Positions 17,841 through 25,847 of a stretch of DNA of 64,000 bases are shown piece after piece. The notes beneath the pieces are model-generated. The model was not told the origin of the DNA. It worked only from the letters and a program-made list of their open reading frames with translations, and ran no database searches. This DNA comes from Actinopolyspora mzabensis (lineage in GTDB: Bacteria; Actinomycetota; Actinomycetes; Mycobacteriales; Pseudonocardiaceae), in NCBI RefSeq assembly GCF_900101095.1, contig NZ_FNFM01000002.1:372001-436000 (forward strand). The letters run 5' to 3'. The position numbers were made by a program, and so were the translations under genes. The first letter of the stretch is position 1; each line of letters begins with the position of its first letter.

Positions 17841-18845
17841 ATGAGCAGTCAGCGCGATGACCACCCGACCGAGGAATCCACTCTCGACGCTCGGAAACGA
17901 GCACCCGCTGCGCTGCGGCGAGCGGCCGCTGCCACGGCGGCGGGCGCCGTGGTGGCGACGAGCGGGTTCCTGGGCGGCGGTGTGGCCGCCGCGGCGGATC
18001 CGGTGGTGATCGGCACCTGCACCGAGGACGTGACGAGCGCCGAGCACGGCCAACCGATCGTGGTCTCACCCCGTGCGCTGGACTCCCGGGTCAAGGACGC
18101 GGCCGGACTGACCTTTCCGCTCGATTTCGACCGGATAGACCGGATCCACCAGCAGTTCCTGCGAACCGCGCCGATCCGCATCGGCGAAGTGACAGCCGAG
18201 GAACAGCACTTCTCCGGTTCCGCGCTGGCCGATGCGCTGGCGAATCGTATCGCCGGGCTCGCCGCCGTCGAGGACCGCGGCGACACGATGAACTTCCACG
18301 TGGGAAACCTCGCGGTCACCTGCCTGGGCGGCGTGAACGTGCCGGGCCAACCGAAACCGGAACCGAGCGAACCGAGCCCCACCCCGGATGAGCCGACGAC
18401 CGGCCAGCCCACCGAATCCCCGGATCCGGGCTCGTCCGGCGACGAGAAGCGGAATCCCGGCACACCCGGTTCCGGCAGCGGCGGTGATCCCACCACGGAT
18501 CCGATCGACGACCAGCCGCAGCGGCAGGCGGGCGGGCCGGGCTCGAACTACTCCCCGGGGTCCGCCGAACAGGTGGCGCCCTCCGAGTACGCTTACGTGC
18601 CGGGGTCGCTGCCGCCGTGGTCGGACAGCCGGTTCGGCGAGACGTCCGGTGGAGAGCCCGCCACGGGTGACCTGCGAACCGGCGATGAGCACAACCAGCA
18701 GGACCGGGTGCGCGAGGCGGGAAGCGCTCAGGCGTTGCCCACCGGCTCCGGGGAGCGCGTCGCGTTGCCGGTGCTGCTGGCCGCCGTCTCGTTGGCCGGG
18801 GTGACCGCCGCGCTCATCAGGACGTGGGTGCTGCGCCGGGTCTGA
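17841..18845 (+). CDS. secreted, C-terminally membrane-anchored protein of unknown function
   Basis: 334 residues. A twin-charged N-terminus and Ala-rich hydrophobic stretch (~residues 27-50, ending 'VAAAADP') look like a long signal peptide. Residues ~55-165 form a small domain ('VIGTCTEDVTSAEHGQPIVVSP' ... 'NLAVTCLGGV', two cysteines that may pair). Then comes a ~130-residue Pro/Ser/Gly/Asp linker and a final helix 'LPVLLAAVSLAGVTAALIRTW' plus 'VLRRV'. So it should be an outward-facing, wall-spanning protein held by its C-terminal helix, without an LPxTG motif. I do not recognise a family. ATG 17841 is preferred to the GTG at 17826 because it lies closer to the hydrophobic region. Confidence 0.65.
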   Translation: MSSQRDDHPTEESTLDARKRAPAALRRAAAATAAGAVVATSGFLGGGVAAAADPVVIGTCTEDVTSAEHGQPIVVSPRALDSRVKDAAGLTFPLDFDRIDRIHQQFLRTAPIRIGEVTAEEQHFSGSALADALANRIAGLAAVEDRGDTMNFHVGNLAVTCLGGVNVPGQPKPEPSEPSPTPDEPTTGQPTESPDPGSSGDEKRNPGTPGSGSGGDPTTDPIDDQPQRQAGGPGSNYSPGSAEQVAPSEYAYVPGSLPPWSDSRFGETSGGEPATGDLRTGDEHNQQDRVREAGSAQALPTGSGERVALPVLLAAVSLAGVTAALIRTWVLRRV

Positions 18846-19031
18846 GACGTGCCGCTTCTCGACCGTTCGGACTCGCCCGCGGGTGAACGCTCGCGGCGCG
18901 GGGGCGTGAGCACCGATCGTCAGGACGAAGCGGTGCCGGGTAACCGGGCAGTACGCGCGATACCCAGGTCACCGGCCGATTCGCCGGATTGCTACGCTGT
19001 ACCGGATCGCCATGGATATGGCGACCCTCCT

Positions 19032-19050
19032 GCCGCGGAGAGTCCGCGGC
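19032..19050 (+). promoter_or_regulatory. hairpin in the rpsF leader
   Basis: GCCGCGGA-GAG-TCCGCGGC, a perfect 8-bp stem 30 bases before the rpsF start, followed by CCGTAAG and AGGAGGTGAG. Many bacteria carry an S6:S18 autoregulatory RNA in this position with a conserved CCG. This could be that element or a simple attenuator; the sequence alone does not decide. Confidence 0.4.
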
Positions 19051-19079
19051 CGTAAGTCCACAGGAGGTGAGTGGTCGTT

Positions 19080-19451
19080 ATGCGTCATTACGAGCTCATG
19101 GTCATTCTCGACCCGAGCCTGGACGAGCGGAATGTCGCCTCGTCCCTGGAGAACTACCTCAAGGTCATTCGCAACGACGGCGGCAGCATCGAGAACGTCG
19201 ATGTCTGGGGTCGCCGCAGGCTGGCCTACGAGATCGACAAGCGCGCCGAGGGCATCTACGTCGTAGTGGATCTGAACTCCGAGTCGGCTTCGGTCAACGA
19301 ACTCGACCGGCAGCTCAACCTGAGCGAGAACGTGCTGCGCACCAAGATGCTGCGCAAGATCGTGCAGCCGCGCAAGGAGGCCCGTCTGGCCCGTGCCAGC
19401 GCCAAGGCCGCCAAGGCCGCCACCCGCGGCGAGGTCGGCGCTTCGGTCTGA
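19080..19451 (+). CDS. rpsF: 30S ribosomal protein S6
   Basis: 123 residues. It binds 16S rRNA in the platform with S18. The typical opening '[16 protein letters not shown]', then '[31 protein letters not shown]' and '[19 protein letters not shown]', are all present. The C-terminal ~25 residues are Lys/Arg/Ala-rich and longer than the 96-residue mycobacterial form. AGGAGGTGAG lies 8-9 bases before the ATG at 19080. First gene of the S6-SSB-S18-L9 operon. Confidence 0.98.
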   Translation: MRHYELMVILDPSLDERNVASSLENYLKVIRNDGGSIENVDVWGRRRLAYEIDKRAEGIYVVVDLNSESASVNELDRQLNLSENVLRTKMLRKIVQPRKEARLARASAKAAKAATRGEVGASV

Positions 19452-19511
19452 TCCCCGCTCTCCCGAGCGGCCCAGCCCCCGACCTCAGCACAGAGACGGA
19501 GTCAACAGGCG

Positions 19512-19979
19512 ATGGCCGGTGAAACCGTAACCACAGTGGTCGGCAACCTGACCGCCGACCCGGAACTTCGCTTCACTCCCTCCGGCGCGGCGGTCGCGAA
19601 CTTCACCGTCGCGTCCACACCGCGGTTCTACGACCGCCAGGCGGGCGAGTGGAAGGACGGCGAAGCCCTCTTCCTCCGTTGCAACATCTGGCGGCAGGCA
19701 GCCGAGAACGTTGCCGAGACACTCACCCGGGGCATGCGCGTGGTGGTGCAGGGGCGGTTGCGCCAACGCTCCTTCGAGACGAAGGAAGGCGAGAAGCGCA
19801 CCGTGGTCGAGATGGAGGTCGACGAGGTCGGCCCCTCGCTGCGCTACGCCACGGCGAAGGTCAACAAGATCAGCCGCGGCAGTGGTGGCTCCGGTGGCGG
19901 CTCAGGCGGGGAGGATCCCTGGAGCTCGGCCCCTCCGGCCGGTTCCGGCGGCGGCTTCAGCGACGAGCCACCCTTCTGA
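19512..19979 (+). CDS. ssb: single-stranded DNA-binding protein
   Basis: 155 residues. The OB-fold opens '[35 protein letters not shown]' and continues with '[21 protein letters not shown]' and '[13 protein letters not shown]'. A Gly/Ser-rich linker leads to the acidic tip 'DEPPF', which recruits repair and replication proteins. It coats ssDNA at forks. Between rpsF and rpsR, as in most actinobacteria. Confidence 0.98.
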   Translation: MAGETVTTVVGNLTADPELRFTPSGAAVANFTVASTPRFYDRQAGEWKDGEALFLRCNIWRQAAENVAETLTRGMRVVVQGRLRQRSFETKEGEKRTVVEMEVDEVGPSLRYATAKVNKISRGSGGSGGGSGGEDPWSSAPPAGSGGGFSDEPPF

Positions 19980-20160
19980 TCCGCGGGAGGAGCACGGTCA
20001 CCGGGTGACCGAAGCATCCCGTCCCGCCGTGGCCGCGGCGTTCTCGCGAATGCCCGGGAATTGCCCGGCCGTGGTCGGCGCGCCCCTGCGGTCGCTTCCG
20101 GCCCACGGCCGAACGAAAAGTCCATTACGGAGTTCTCGCTCGCTTCGAAGGAGCAAGCAC

Positions 20161-20400
20161 ATGGCCAAGGCGCCCGTGCGCAAGCCGAAGAAGAAGGTCT
20201 GCGCCTTCTGTGATGACCAGAACGCACTGAGCATCGATTACAAGGACACCACGCTGCTGCGTAAGTACATCTCGGATCGCGGCAAGATCCGGGCACGGCG
20301 TGTGACCGGCAACTGCAGTCAGCACCAGCGGGACGTTGCCATCGCGGTCAAGAACGCCCGCGAGATGGCGCTGCTGCCGTACACCTCGACCGCCCGGTAA
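20161..20400 (+). CDS. rpsR: 30S ribosomal protein S18 (cysteine-containing form)
   Basis: 79 residues; partner of S6 on the 30S platform. After '[12 protein letters not shown]' it carries 'CAFCDD' and 'CSQHQRD', so it is the C+ form able to hold zinc through C-x2-C plus C-x2-H; organisms with such a form often also have a cysteine-free paralogue used in zinc starvation. GAAGGAG lies 7-8 bases before the ATG. The 181-base gap to ssb holds no further gene. Confidence 0.97.
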   Translation: MAKAPVRKPKKKVCAFCDDQNALSIDYKDTTLLRKYISDRGKIRARRVTGNCSQHQRDVAIAVKNAREMALLPYTSTAR

Positions 20401-20603
20401 AACCGGGATACTCGCCACCGCCCCGCGCTCCCACGCGTGCACGATTCACGACGGAGCCCCGGCTCGTCAGGGCGCGACCCCGCTGCCCGGATTCGGGAAC
20501 TCGGTCACACGCTCGATCACGCCTGGGAGACCGGCCGGCTCGTCGGTGCCGGTCGGCGACGGGGCCGGGGTGACCTCGGTTCGGCTTTGAAAGGAGACAC
20601 GCC

Positions 20604-21056
20604 GTGAAGATCATTCTGACCTCGGACGTGAGCGGTCTCGGCGCCTCGGGTGACGTTGTCGAGGTACGTGACGGCTACGCCCGCAACTACCTGCTGCCGC
20701 AGAACATGGCCATCCTGGCCACCAAGGGTGCGCAGAAGCAGGTCGAGACCATCCGCCGCTCGCAGGAGAACCGCAGGGTCCGCAACCTGGAGCATGCCCG
20801 GGAGCTGCAGGAACAGCTGCAGAACATGGGCATGGTGCGGCTTTCCAAGAAGGTTTCCAAGAAGGGCAAGCTGTTCGGTTCGATCACCGAGTCCGACGTG
20901 GTCTCGGCCGTGCGTCAGGCGGGTGGCCCCAGCCTGGACAAGCGTTCGGTGGAACTGAAGGGCAACGTCAAGTCGCTGGGCAAGATGGCCGTCGGCGTGC
21001 GGTTGCACCCCGACGTCTACGCCTCGATGCACGTCGAGGTCACGCCGGGCGGCTGA
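20604..21056 (+). CDS. rplI: 50S ribosomal protein L9
   Basis: 150 residues. The N-terminal domain 'MKIILTSDVSGLGASGDVVEVRDGYARNYLLPQNMA' binds 23S rRNA; a long connecting helix (~residues 45-75) leads to the C-terminal domain ('LFGSITESDVVSAV' ... 'VRLHPDVYASMHVEV'). GAAAGGAG precedes the ATG. Last gene before a strong hairpin. Confidence 0.98.
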   Translation: MKIILTSDVSGLGASGDVVEVRDGYARNYLLPQNMAILATKGAQKQVETIRRSQENRRVRNLEHARELQEQLQNMGMVRLSKKVSKKGKLFGSITESDVVSAVRQAGGPSLDKRSVELKGNVKSLGKMAVGVRLHPDVYASMHVEVTPGG

Positions 21057-21067
21057 ATCATTCAACG

Positions 21068-21109
21068 CGGTTCCGCGCGGAGGTGGCGAAGACCGGCCGC
21101 GCGGAACCG
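21068..21109 (+). terminator. hairpin terminator after rplI
   Basis: A perfect 13-bp stem, CGGTTCCGCGCGG (21068-21080) with its complement at 21097-21109 and a 16-base loop, starting 11 bases after the rplI stop. It marks the end of the ribosomal operon. Confidence 0.75.
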
Positions 21110-21195
21110 GTTCGGTTCCGTTCCTACCCCGTGTTTCCGCACCAACAGCACCACGGTTGGGGACGGTCGTTTCGTATCCGTCACGGACCGGCAAG

Positions 21196-21349
21196 CTGTC
21201 CACAACCTGTCCACAGGGCCTTCGTCGAGAAGTGCGCTGCGAAGACGAGCACCACGACAGAGTTGTCCCCAGTTTGTCCACAACGCGCACCGTCGAGTGG
21301 ACACGTGTGTCCAATTCCGTTCGACACGCTGTCCTCCGACTTGTCCACA
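21196..21349. promoter_or_regulatory. DnaA-box cluster upstream of dnaB
   Basis: Five boxes in one orientation: CTGTCCACA at 21196 and 21207, TTGTCCCCA at 21263, TTGTCCACA at 21274 and 21341. The first and second pairs each repeat with an 11-base spacing. TTGTCCACA is the high-GC actinobacterial DnaA box. A near-palindrome TGGACACGTGTGTCCA (21298-21313) lies between them. They fill the 543-base gap between rplI and dnaB. This could be a DnaA-controlled dnaB promoter or a DnaA-titration site; it is not next to dnaA or dnaN in this window. Confidence 0.75.
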
Positions 21350-21599
21350 GCCCCTTCGCGTCGGCTCGGTTCCGAACCGGGTCACGTATGATGTGGGCAC
21401 CTTCGAGATCACGGACATGACAGCACGCACTCGCGACACGCCGGGCCGCGACCAACCGGGCGCTGTCGATGTCTCCGCGATCATTTGCCGCGACGACTCG
21501 TGACCCGGCGACCCCATCGGGTCGGCACGGTGACGCGTATGTCGGAACTCGGCCCGGGCATCGGGGCCGGACTCTGCGTCCAGGAGGTGGCAGTAAGCC

Positions 21600-24500
21600 G
21601 TGGCGTTGGCTGACGAGCGCGGTACGGAACCGCCCCCCGACGAGAACGATGGCGATCACGGAGCGGCCTTCGAACGGCAACCACCGCAGGACGTGGCCGC
21701 CGAGCAGTCGGTGCTCGGCGGGATGATGTTGAGCAAGGACGCCATCGCCAACGTCGTCGAGGTGCTCCAGCCACAAGACTTCTACCGTCCCGCACATCAC
21801 GTGATCTACGAGTGCGTGCTCGATCTGTACGGGCGGGGTGAGCCCGCCGACGCGGTCACGGTGTCCGCCGCGCTGGAACGGCGCAACGAACTCGGCAAGG
21901 TCGGTGGTGGCGCCTACATCCACACGCTGCTCCGGACGGTCCCCACCGCGGCCAACGCCAACTACTACGCCGAGATCGTCTCGGAGAAGGCGGTACTGCG
22001 CAGGCTGGTCGAGGCGGGCACCAGGATCGTGCAGTACGGCTACAACGGCGCCGAGGGCGCCGCGATCGAGGAGGTCGTGGACCGCGCGCAGGCCGCTGTC
22101 TACGACGTGACCGAACGACGCACCAGCGAGGACTACGTCGCGCTCGAAGAGCTGCTGCAGCCGACGATGGACGAGATCGACGCCATCGCCTCGCGCGGCG
22201 GCGAATCCGAGGGGATCCCGACCGGTTTCGTGGATCTGGACGGCGTGACCAACGGGCTGCACCCGGGGCAGATGATCATCGTCGCGGCACGTCCCGGTGT
22301 GGGCAAGGCACTGGCGCTGCACACACCGCTGCCCACGCCGGAGGGTTGGACCACCATGGGCGCGGTTTCCGTCGGCGACCAACTGCTCGGCGCGGACGGC
22401 AGATCGGTCCGGGTGACCGCGGCCACCGAGGTGATGCACGGTCACGTCTGCTACGAGATCGAATTCTCGGACGGCACGCTGGTGGTCGCCGACGAGCAGC
22501 ACCAGTGGGGCCTGCGGGACGGCACCGTGTGCACCACGGCCGGACTCCGCGACAGGCTCGGCAACCGGATGGACGTGGAGCTGCCCGACCACGGGCCGTT
22601 CTCGCTGGCACAGCGGGACCTGCCGATCGCGCCCTACCTGCTGGGAGTGTGGCTTGCGGCGGGCGACAAGGCCGGTGAACTGTCCGGGGTGGGCGAGGAC
22701 GTACTGGCCAACCTGGAACCGGCCACCCCGGAACCGAACGGCCTGGTACGCGCGAACGACGGGGTCGTGCTCGACGAGGAAACCGCGGCCGAGTTGGCCG
22801 GGCTGGGAGTGTGGCACGAGGCCGAGGTCCCCGCCGACTACCTGCGCGGGAGTGAGCAGCAGCGGCGTTCGCTGCTGGCCGGACTCGCGGACACGGCGGG
22901 CAGCGTGGGCGAGGACGGCCGCGTGCTGCTGCGAGTGCGTGAGTCCCTTTCGGTGCGGGTTCGCGAGCTCGTCCTCACCCTGGGATACCCGTGCACCGCC
23001 ACCGTGGACCCGGACTCGGGTGACGAGATCACCACTCTCGTGGTCTTCGACAGCGGCGAGGACCAGATCTTCCGCCGCACCGAACTCGACGACCAGCACA
23101 AGCTGAAGCGGGGCGGCAACCGGCGCCCCCGGGGTGTCAGGGCCGTGCGGCGCGTGGACAGTGTCCCCGTGCGGTGCGTGGAGGTCGACTCACCCGACCG
23201 GCTCTACCTCGCGAGCCGGTCGATGATCCCGACCCACAACTCCACGCTCGGACTGGATTTCGCCCGTGCCGCCTCGATCAGGAACGGGCTCGGCAGCGTC
23301 ATCTTCTCGCTGGAGATGGGCCGCACCGAGATCGTGATGCGCATGCTCTCCGCCGAGGCTCGGATCCGGCTCGGGGACATGCGCGGTGGCCGGATGACCG
23401 ACGAGGACTGGACCCGCCTCGCGCGCCGGATGAGCGAGATCAACGAAGCACCGCTGTTCATCGACGACTCGCCCAACCTGACGATGATGGAGATCCGCGC
23501 GAAGGCGCGGCGCCTGAAGCAGCGCAACGACATCGGGCTGATCGTGGTCGACTACATGCAGCTGATGACCTCGGGCAAGCGGGTCGAGTCCCGGCAGCAG
23601 GAGGTCTCGGAGTTTTCCCGGAGCCTCAAGCTGCTCGCCAAGGAACTGGAGATCCCGGTTGTGGCGATCTCGCAGCTCAACCGTGGTCCGGAGCAGCGCA
23701 ACGACCGCAAACCACAACTGTCCGACCTGCGCGAGTCGGGCTGTCTGACCGGTGGTACGCGACTGCTGCGGGCCGACGACGGTTCGGAGATCACCTTCGA
23801 CGAGCTGATGGCCGAGGGGCAGCGACCGCTGGTGTGGTCGGTGGACGAGCAGCGGCGGATGGTCCCGCGACCGATCACGAACGTGTTCAGCAGCGGTGTC
23901 AAGGAGGCGTTCCGTGTCGTGCTGGCCTCCGGCCGGGAGGTCGAGGCCACCGCCAATCACCCGATGCTGACCCCGTGGGGCTGGACCCCGCTCGGCGAGC
24001 TGACCGAGGGAGCCCACGTCGCGGTGCCGGGACGGGTTCCGGACCCGCTCGACGCGGAACCGGTGTCGGAGTCCGAAGTGGTCTCGCTGGCCCGGTCGGC
24101 GCTCGACGGTGGCGAGGTGCCACATCGGGTTTTCTCGCTGCCACGTGGGCAACTCGCGCTGTTCCTGCGGCTGTGCTGGGACGGCGAGGGGAGCGCGGCG
24201 GAACCGCGCGAACTACGGGCGGGGTGGGAACGCCGCACGGTCAAGGGTCGCGCGCTGGCCGACGGGTTCCAACTGCTGCTGTCGCGGTTCACCGTCCACA
24301 CCAGGCTGCGTCGCCCGTCGCCGGAGGCGGATCCGAACCGCTGGGAGATCCTGCTCGACGGGATCGACAGTCGACAGCGCTTCGCGCGCGAGATCGCCGG
24401 AGCGGAGGTCGCGAGTCGGGAGATCGCGAGCACGGCACCCGCACCGGTCGCCCGAGCCGGTGGGTCCCTCGAACCGGGGGCGGTCGCCGTAGGGGATGGC

Positions 24501-24902
24501 ACGTTCTCCGCCGATCGGCGGGAACGAGCGGTCACCACCGACGCCGGATCGCGCCGGAACGAGGTGCCCTCGGACGAGGTGTACTCGGACGACGTGCGCT
24601 GGGACGACGTGCGCTGGGACGAGATCGTCGAGATCACCTCGCTCGGTGAGCAGCCCGTCTACGACGCGACGGTGGCCGACACGCACAACTTCGTGGCCAA
24701 CTCGGTGGTCGTGCACAACAGCCTGGAGCAGGACGCCGACATGGTGATCCTGATCCACCGGCCCGACGCGTTCGAACGGGACGATCCCCGGATGGGCGAG
24801 GCGGATCTGATCCTCGCCAAGCACCGTGCCGGCCCCACCGAGACCGTTACCGTGGCGCACCAGCTGCACTACAGCCGGTTCGTGGACATGGCCCAGGAGT
24901 AG
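21600..24902 (+). CDS. dnaB: replicative DNA helicase DnaB with two inteins
   Basis: 1100-residue precursor; removing two inteins (311 and 326 residues) leaves 463 residues, the normal DnaB size. The mature hexamer unwinds DNA at the fork. Extein parts: N-terminal DnaG-binding domain ('PPQDVAAEQSVLGGMMLS'), P-loop 'ARPGVGK|STLGLDFAR', 'VIFSLEMGRTEIVMRMLSAEA', Walker B 'LIVVDYMQLMTSG', 'AISQLNRGPEQR', 'LSDLRESG|SLEQDADMVILIHR' and 'ILAKHRAGPTETV'. Intein 1 interrupts the P-loop and intein 2 follows RESG, both known DnaB insertion points. GTG start with AGGAGG about 12 bases upstream. The helicase is inactive until spliced, at least at the P-loop. Confidence 0.97.
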   Translation: MALADERGTEPPPDENDGDHGAAFERQPPQDVAAEQSVLGGMMLSKDAIANVVEVLQPQDFYRPAHHVIYECVLDLYGRGEPADAVTVSAALERRNELGKVGGGAYIHTLLRTVPTAANANYYAEIVSEKAVLRRLVEAGTRIVQYGYNGAEGAAIEEVVDRAQAAVYDVTERRTSEDYVALEELLQPTMDEIDAIASRGGESEGIPTGFVDLDGVTNGLHPGQMIIVAARPGVGKALALHTPLPTPEGWTTMGAVSVGDQLLGADGRSVRVTAATEVMHGHVCYEIEFSDGTLVVADEQHQWGLRDGTVCTTAGLRDRLGNRMDVELPDHGPFSLAQRDLPIAPYLLGVWLAAGDKAGELSGVGEDVLANLEPATPEPNGLVRANDGVVLDEETAAELAGLGVWHEAEVPADYLRGSEQQRRSLLAGLADTAGSVGEDGRVLLRVRESLSVRVRELVLTLGYPCTATVDPDSGDEITTLVVFDSGEDQIFRRTELDDQHKLKRGGNRRPRGVRAVRRVDSVPVRCVEVDSPDRLYLASRSMIPTHNSTLGLDFARAASIRNGLGSVIFSLEMGRTEIVMRMLSAEARIRLGDMRGGRMTDEDWTRLARRMSEINEAPLFIDDSPNLTMMEIRAKARRLKQRNDIGLIVVDYMQLMTSGKRVESRQQEVSEFSRSLKLLAKELEIPVVAISQLNRGPEQRNDRKPQLSDLRESGCLTGGTRLLRADDGSEITFDELMAEGQRPLVWSVDEQRRMVPRPITNVFSSGVKEAFRVVLASGREVEATANHPMLTPWGWTPLGELTEGAHVAVPGRVPDPLDAEPVSESEVVSLARSALDGGEVPHRVFSLPRGQLALFLRLCWDGEGSAAEPRELRAGWERRTVKGRALADGFQLLLSRFTVHTRLRRPSPEADPNRWEILLDGIDSRQRFAREIAGAEVASREIASTAPAPVARAGGSLEPGAVAVGDGTFSADRRERAVTTDAGSRRNEVPSDEVYSDDVRWDDVRWDEIVEITSLGEQPVYDATVADTHNFVANSVVVHNSLEQDADMVILIHRPDAFERDDPRMGEADLILAKHRAGPTETVTVAHQLHYSRFVDMAQE
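22308..23240 (+). other. intein 1 of DnaB (class 3 type)
   Basis: Intein residues 1-311 (precursor 237-547), between GVGK and Ser. The first residue is Ala, so there is no N-terminal nucleophile. It has the class 3 WCT set: Trp67 in block B ('DEQHQWGL'), Cys290 in block F ('VRCVEV') and Thr309 in block G ('MIPTHN'), with terminal His310-Asn311 and +1 Ser. Homing-endonuclease blocks are visible but eroded: 'YLLGVWLAAGDK' (~110-121) and 'LLAGLADTAGSVG' (~189-201), where the second has Ala at the usual acidic position. So splicing should work while homing is probably lost. Confidence 0.88.
23742..24719 (+). other. intein 2 of DnaB (class 1)
   Basis: 326 residues (precursor 715-1040), starting Cys ('CLTGGTRLL'), with block B 'TANHPMLT', block F 'VYDATVADTHNF' and C-terminal 'SVVVHN' before +1 Ser, so a standard class 1 intein. 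A region like a LAGLIDADG block remains ('LFLRLCWDGEGS'). Near its end the sequence repeats: 'DDVRWDDVRWDE' from a 15-base tandem unit (24592-24622), inside an acidic spacer, suggesting insertions in the endonuclease-linker region. Confidence 0.88.
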
Positions 24903-24933
24903 GGCAGCAGTCCTCGCGAGCCGGTCATGAGGT

Positions 24934-25312
24934 CCGCGCCCGGTGCCGCGCGCGTGCTGCTTCGCGGGTGAGATGCTCGCGTTCGGCCAGGTTGGTGGCG
25001 GCGCGGGCGGCTTCGGCCTACACGCGCAGCGTGTCGTCGGTTCCGGGCACCGGAACGCCGGTTGGTTCGGCCGCCACCGCCAGCTCCCGCTCGCGCCGGG
25101 ACTTCTCGGCCCGTGCGGAGTCGAGGAACTTGTGCCACGCGACCGAGATCAGCCACGCTTTCGGGGGCGCGCGGTTGCTCCTCCGGCCGGGCTTCGAGTG
25201 CCCGAACCAGCGCCTCCTGCACGGCGTCCTCGGCCGAGGCGAATTCAGCTCCGCGACGGACGAGAACGCCGATCACCACGGGTCCGAGTTCCCGCAGCAG
25301 TGGCTCGTTCAC
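24934..25312 (-). pseudogene. decayed ECF sigma factor (ECF42/SigF-like, YCII-linked)
   Basis: The GTG at 25312 overlaps the YCII stop (GTGA). It starts an intact sigma-2 beginning: 'NEPLLRELGPVVIGVLVRRGAEFASAEDAVQEALVRALEA'-like. At a run of five G on the + strand (25163-25167) the frame shifts by one base; the other frame then continues 'PKAWLISVAWHKFLDSARAEKSRRER' and 'PGTDDTLRV', followed by a TAG (25018-25020). In-frame beyond it is 'AEAARAATNLAEREHLTREAARAA', resembling the C-terminus of the family. So there is a frameshift plus a large internal deletion removing sigma-4. Non-functional. Confidence 0.78.
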
Positions 25313-25716
25313 TCGGTCACCGTGGGTGGCTCGGTGAGGAACGGCCGTACTTCGAGCCATTCGTGGATCGGCTCGCCGCCGTTCCCGGGAGCCGCCGAGA
25401 GCTCCCCGGCCAGCTCGACCGCGCGCTCCCAGGACTCCACGTCGATGACCATCCAGCCCGCGATGAGGTCCTTCGTCTCGGCGAACGGGCCGTCGGTCAC
25501 CGGCGGTTGTCCCGCGCCGTCGTATCGCACGAACGTGCCCTCGGGAGCGAGGGCCTGCGAATCCACGAACTCGCCGGTCTCCTCCAGACGGGCGGCGAAG
25601 TCCTTCATGTACTGGATGTGCGCGTCGACCTCCTGCGGAGTCCACTGATCCATGGTCGGATGGTCCGCAGCCGGTTCCGGACCACCTCGGTAGTGCTTGA
25701 GCAGCAGATACTTCAC
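25309..25716 (-). CDS. YCII/DGPF-domain protein
   Basis: 135 residues. 'KYLLLKHYRGG' at the start, 'DGPFAETKDLIAGWMVIDVESWERAVELAGEL' in the middle and 'WLEVRPFL' at the end are the DGPF/YCII fold, a small ferredoxin-like barrel. In most actinobacteria this protein is coded with an ECF42-type sigma factor and probably works with it. Here the sigma gene is broken, so this copy may be an orphan. GTG start with GGGAG about 8 bases upstream. The shared GTGA shows former coupling. Confidence 0.9.
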   Translation of the reverse strand: MKYLLLKHYRGGPEPAADHPTMDQWTPQEVDAHIQYMKDFAARLEETGEFVDSQALAPEGTFVRYDGAGQPPVTDGPFAETKDLIAGWMVIDVESWERAVELAGELSAAPGNGGEPIHEWLEVRPFLTEPPTVTE

Positions 25717-25804
25717 GATGAGCTCCCTATCCGTCGAACGACCGGTTGATCCGATCGTGCCCCGGGGACGGAGCCAGCGCGCTGTTCTCGACACCGTTGC
25801 GCCT

Positions 25805-25824
25805 CGATTTCTCGCGAAATCGCC
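25805..25824. repeat. ATTTCGCG-type palindrome, copy
   Basis: CGATTTCTCGCGAAATCGCC, the family palindrome in reverse orientation, in the gap between the GNAT and YCII genes, where it may end GNAT transcripts' neighbour reading or simply be a dispersed repeat. Confidence 0.65.
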
Positions 25825-25847
25825 ACGCGAGCCGAGTCGACGAAGTC

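Noticed and set aside
21196-21349. Chromosomal oriC
   Set aside because: DnaA boxes are present but dnaA and dnaN are not adjacent and no AT-rich unwinding region is seen.
20517-23099. An 860-codon open frame antisense to rplI and dnaB
   Set aside because: High-GC shadow frame: its sequence is His/Arg/Val-rich with no domain, and it lies wholly opposite two certain genes.
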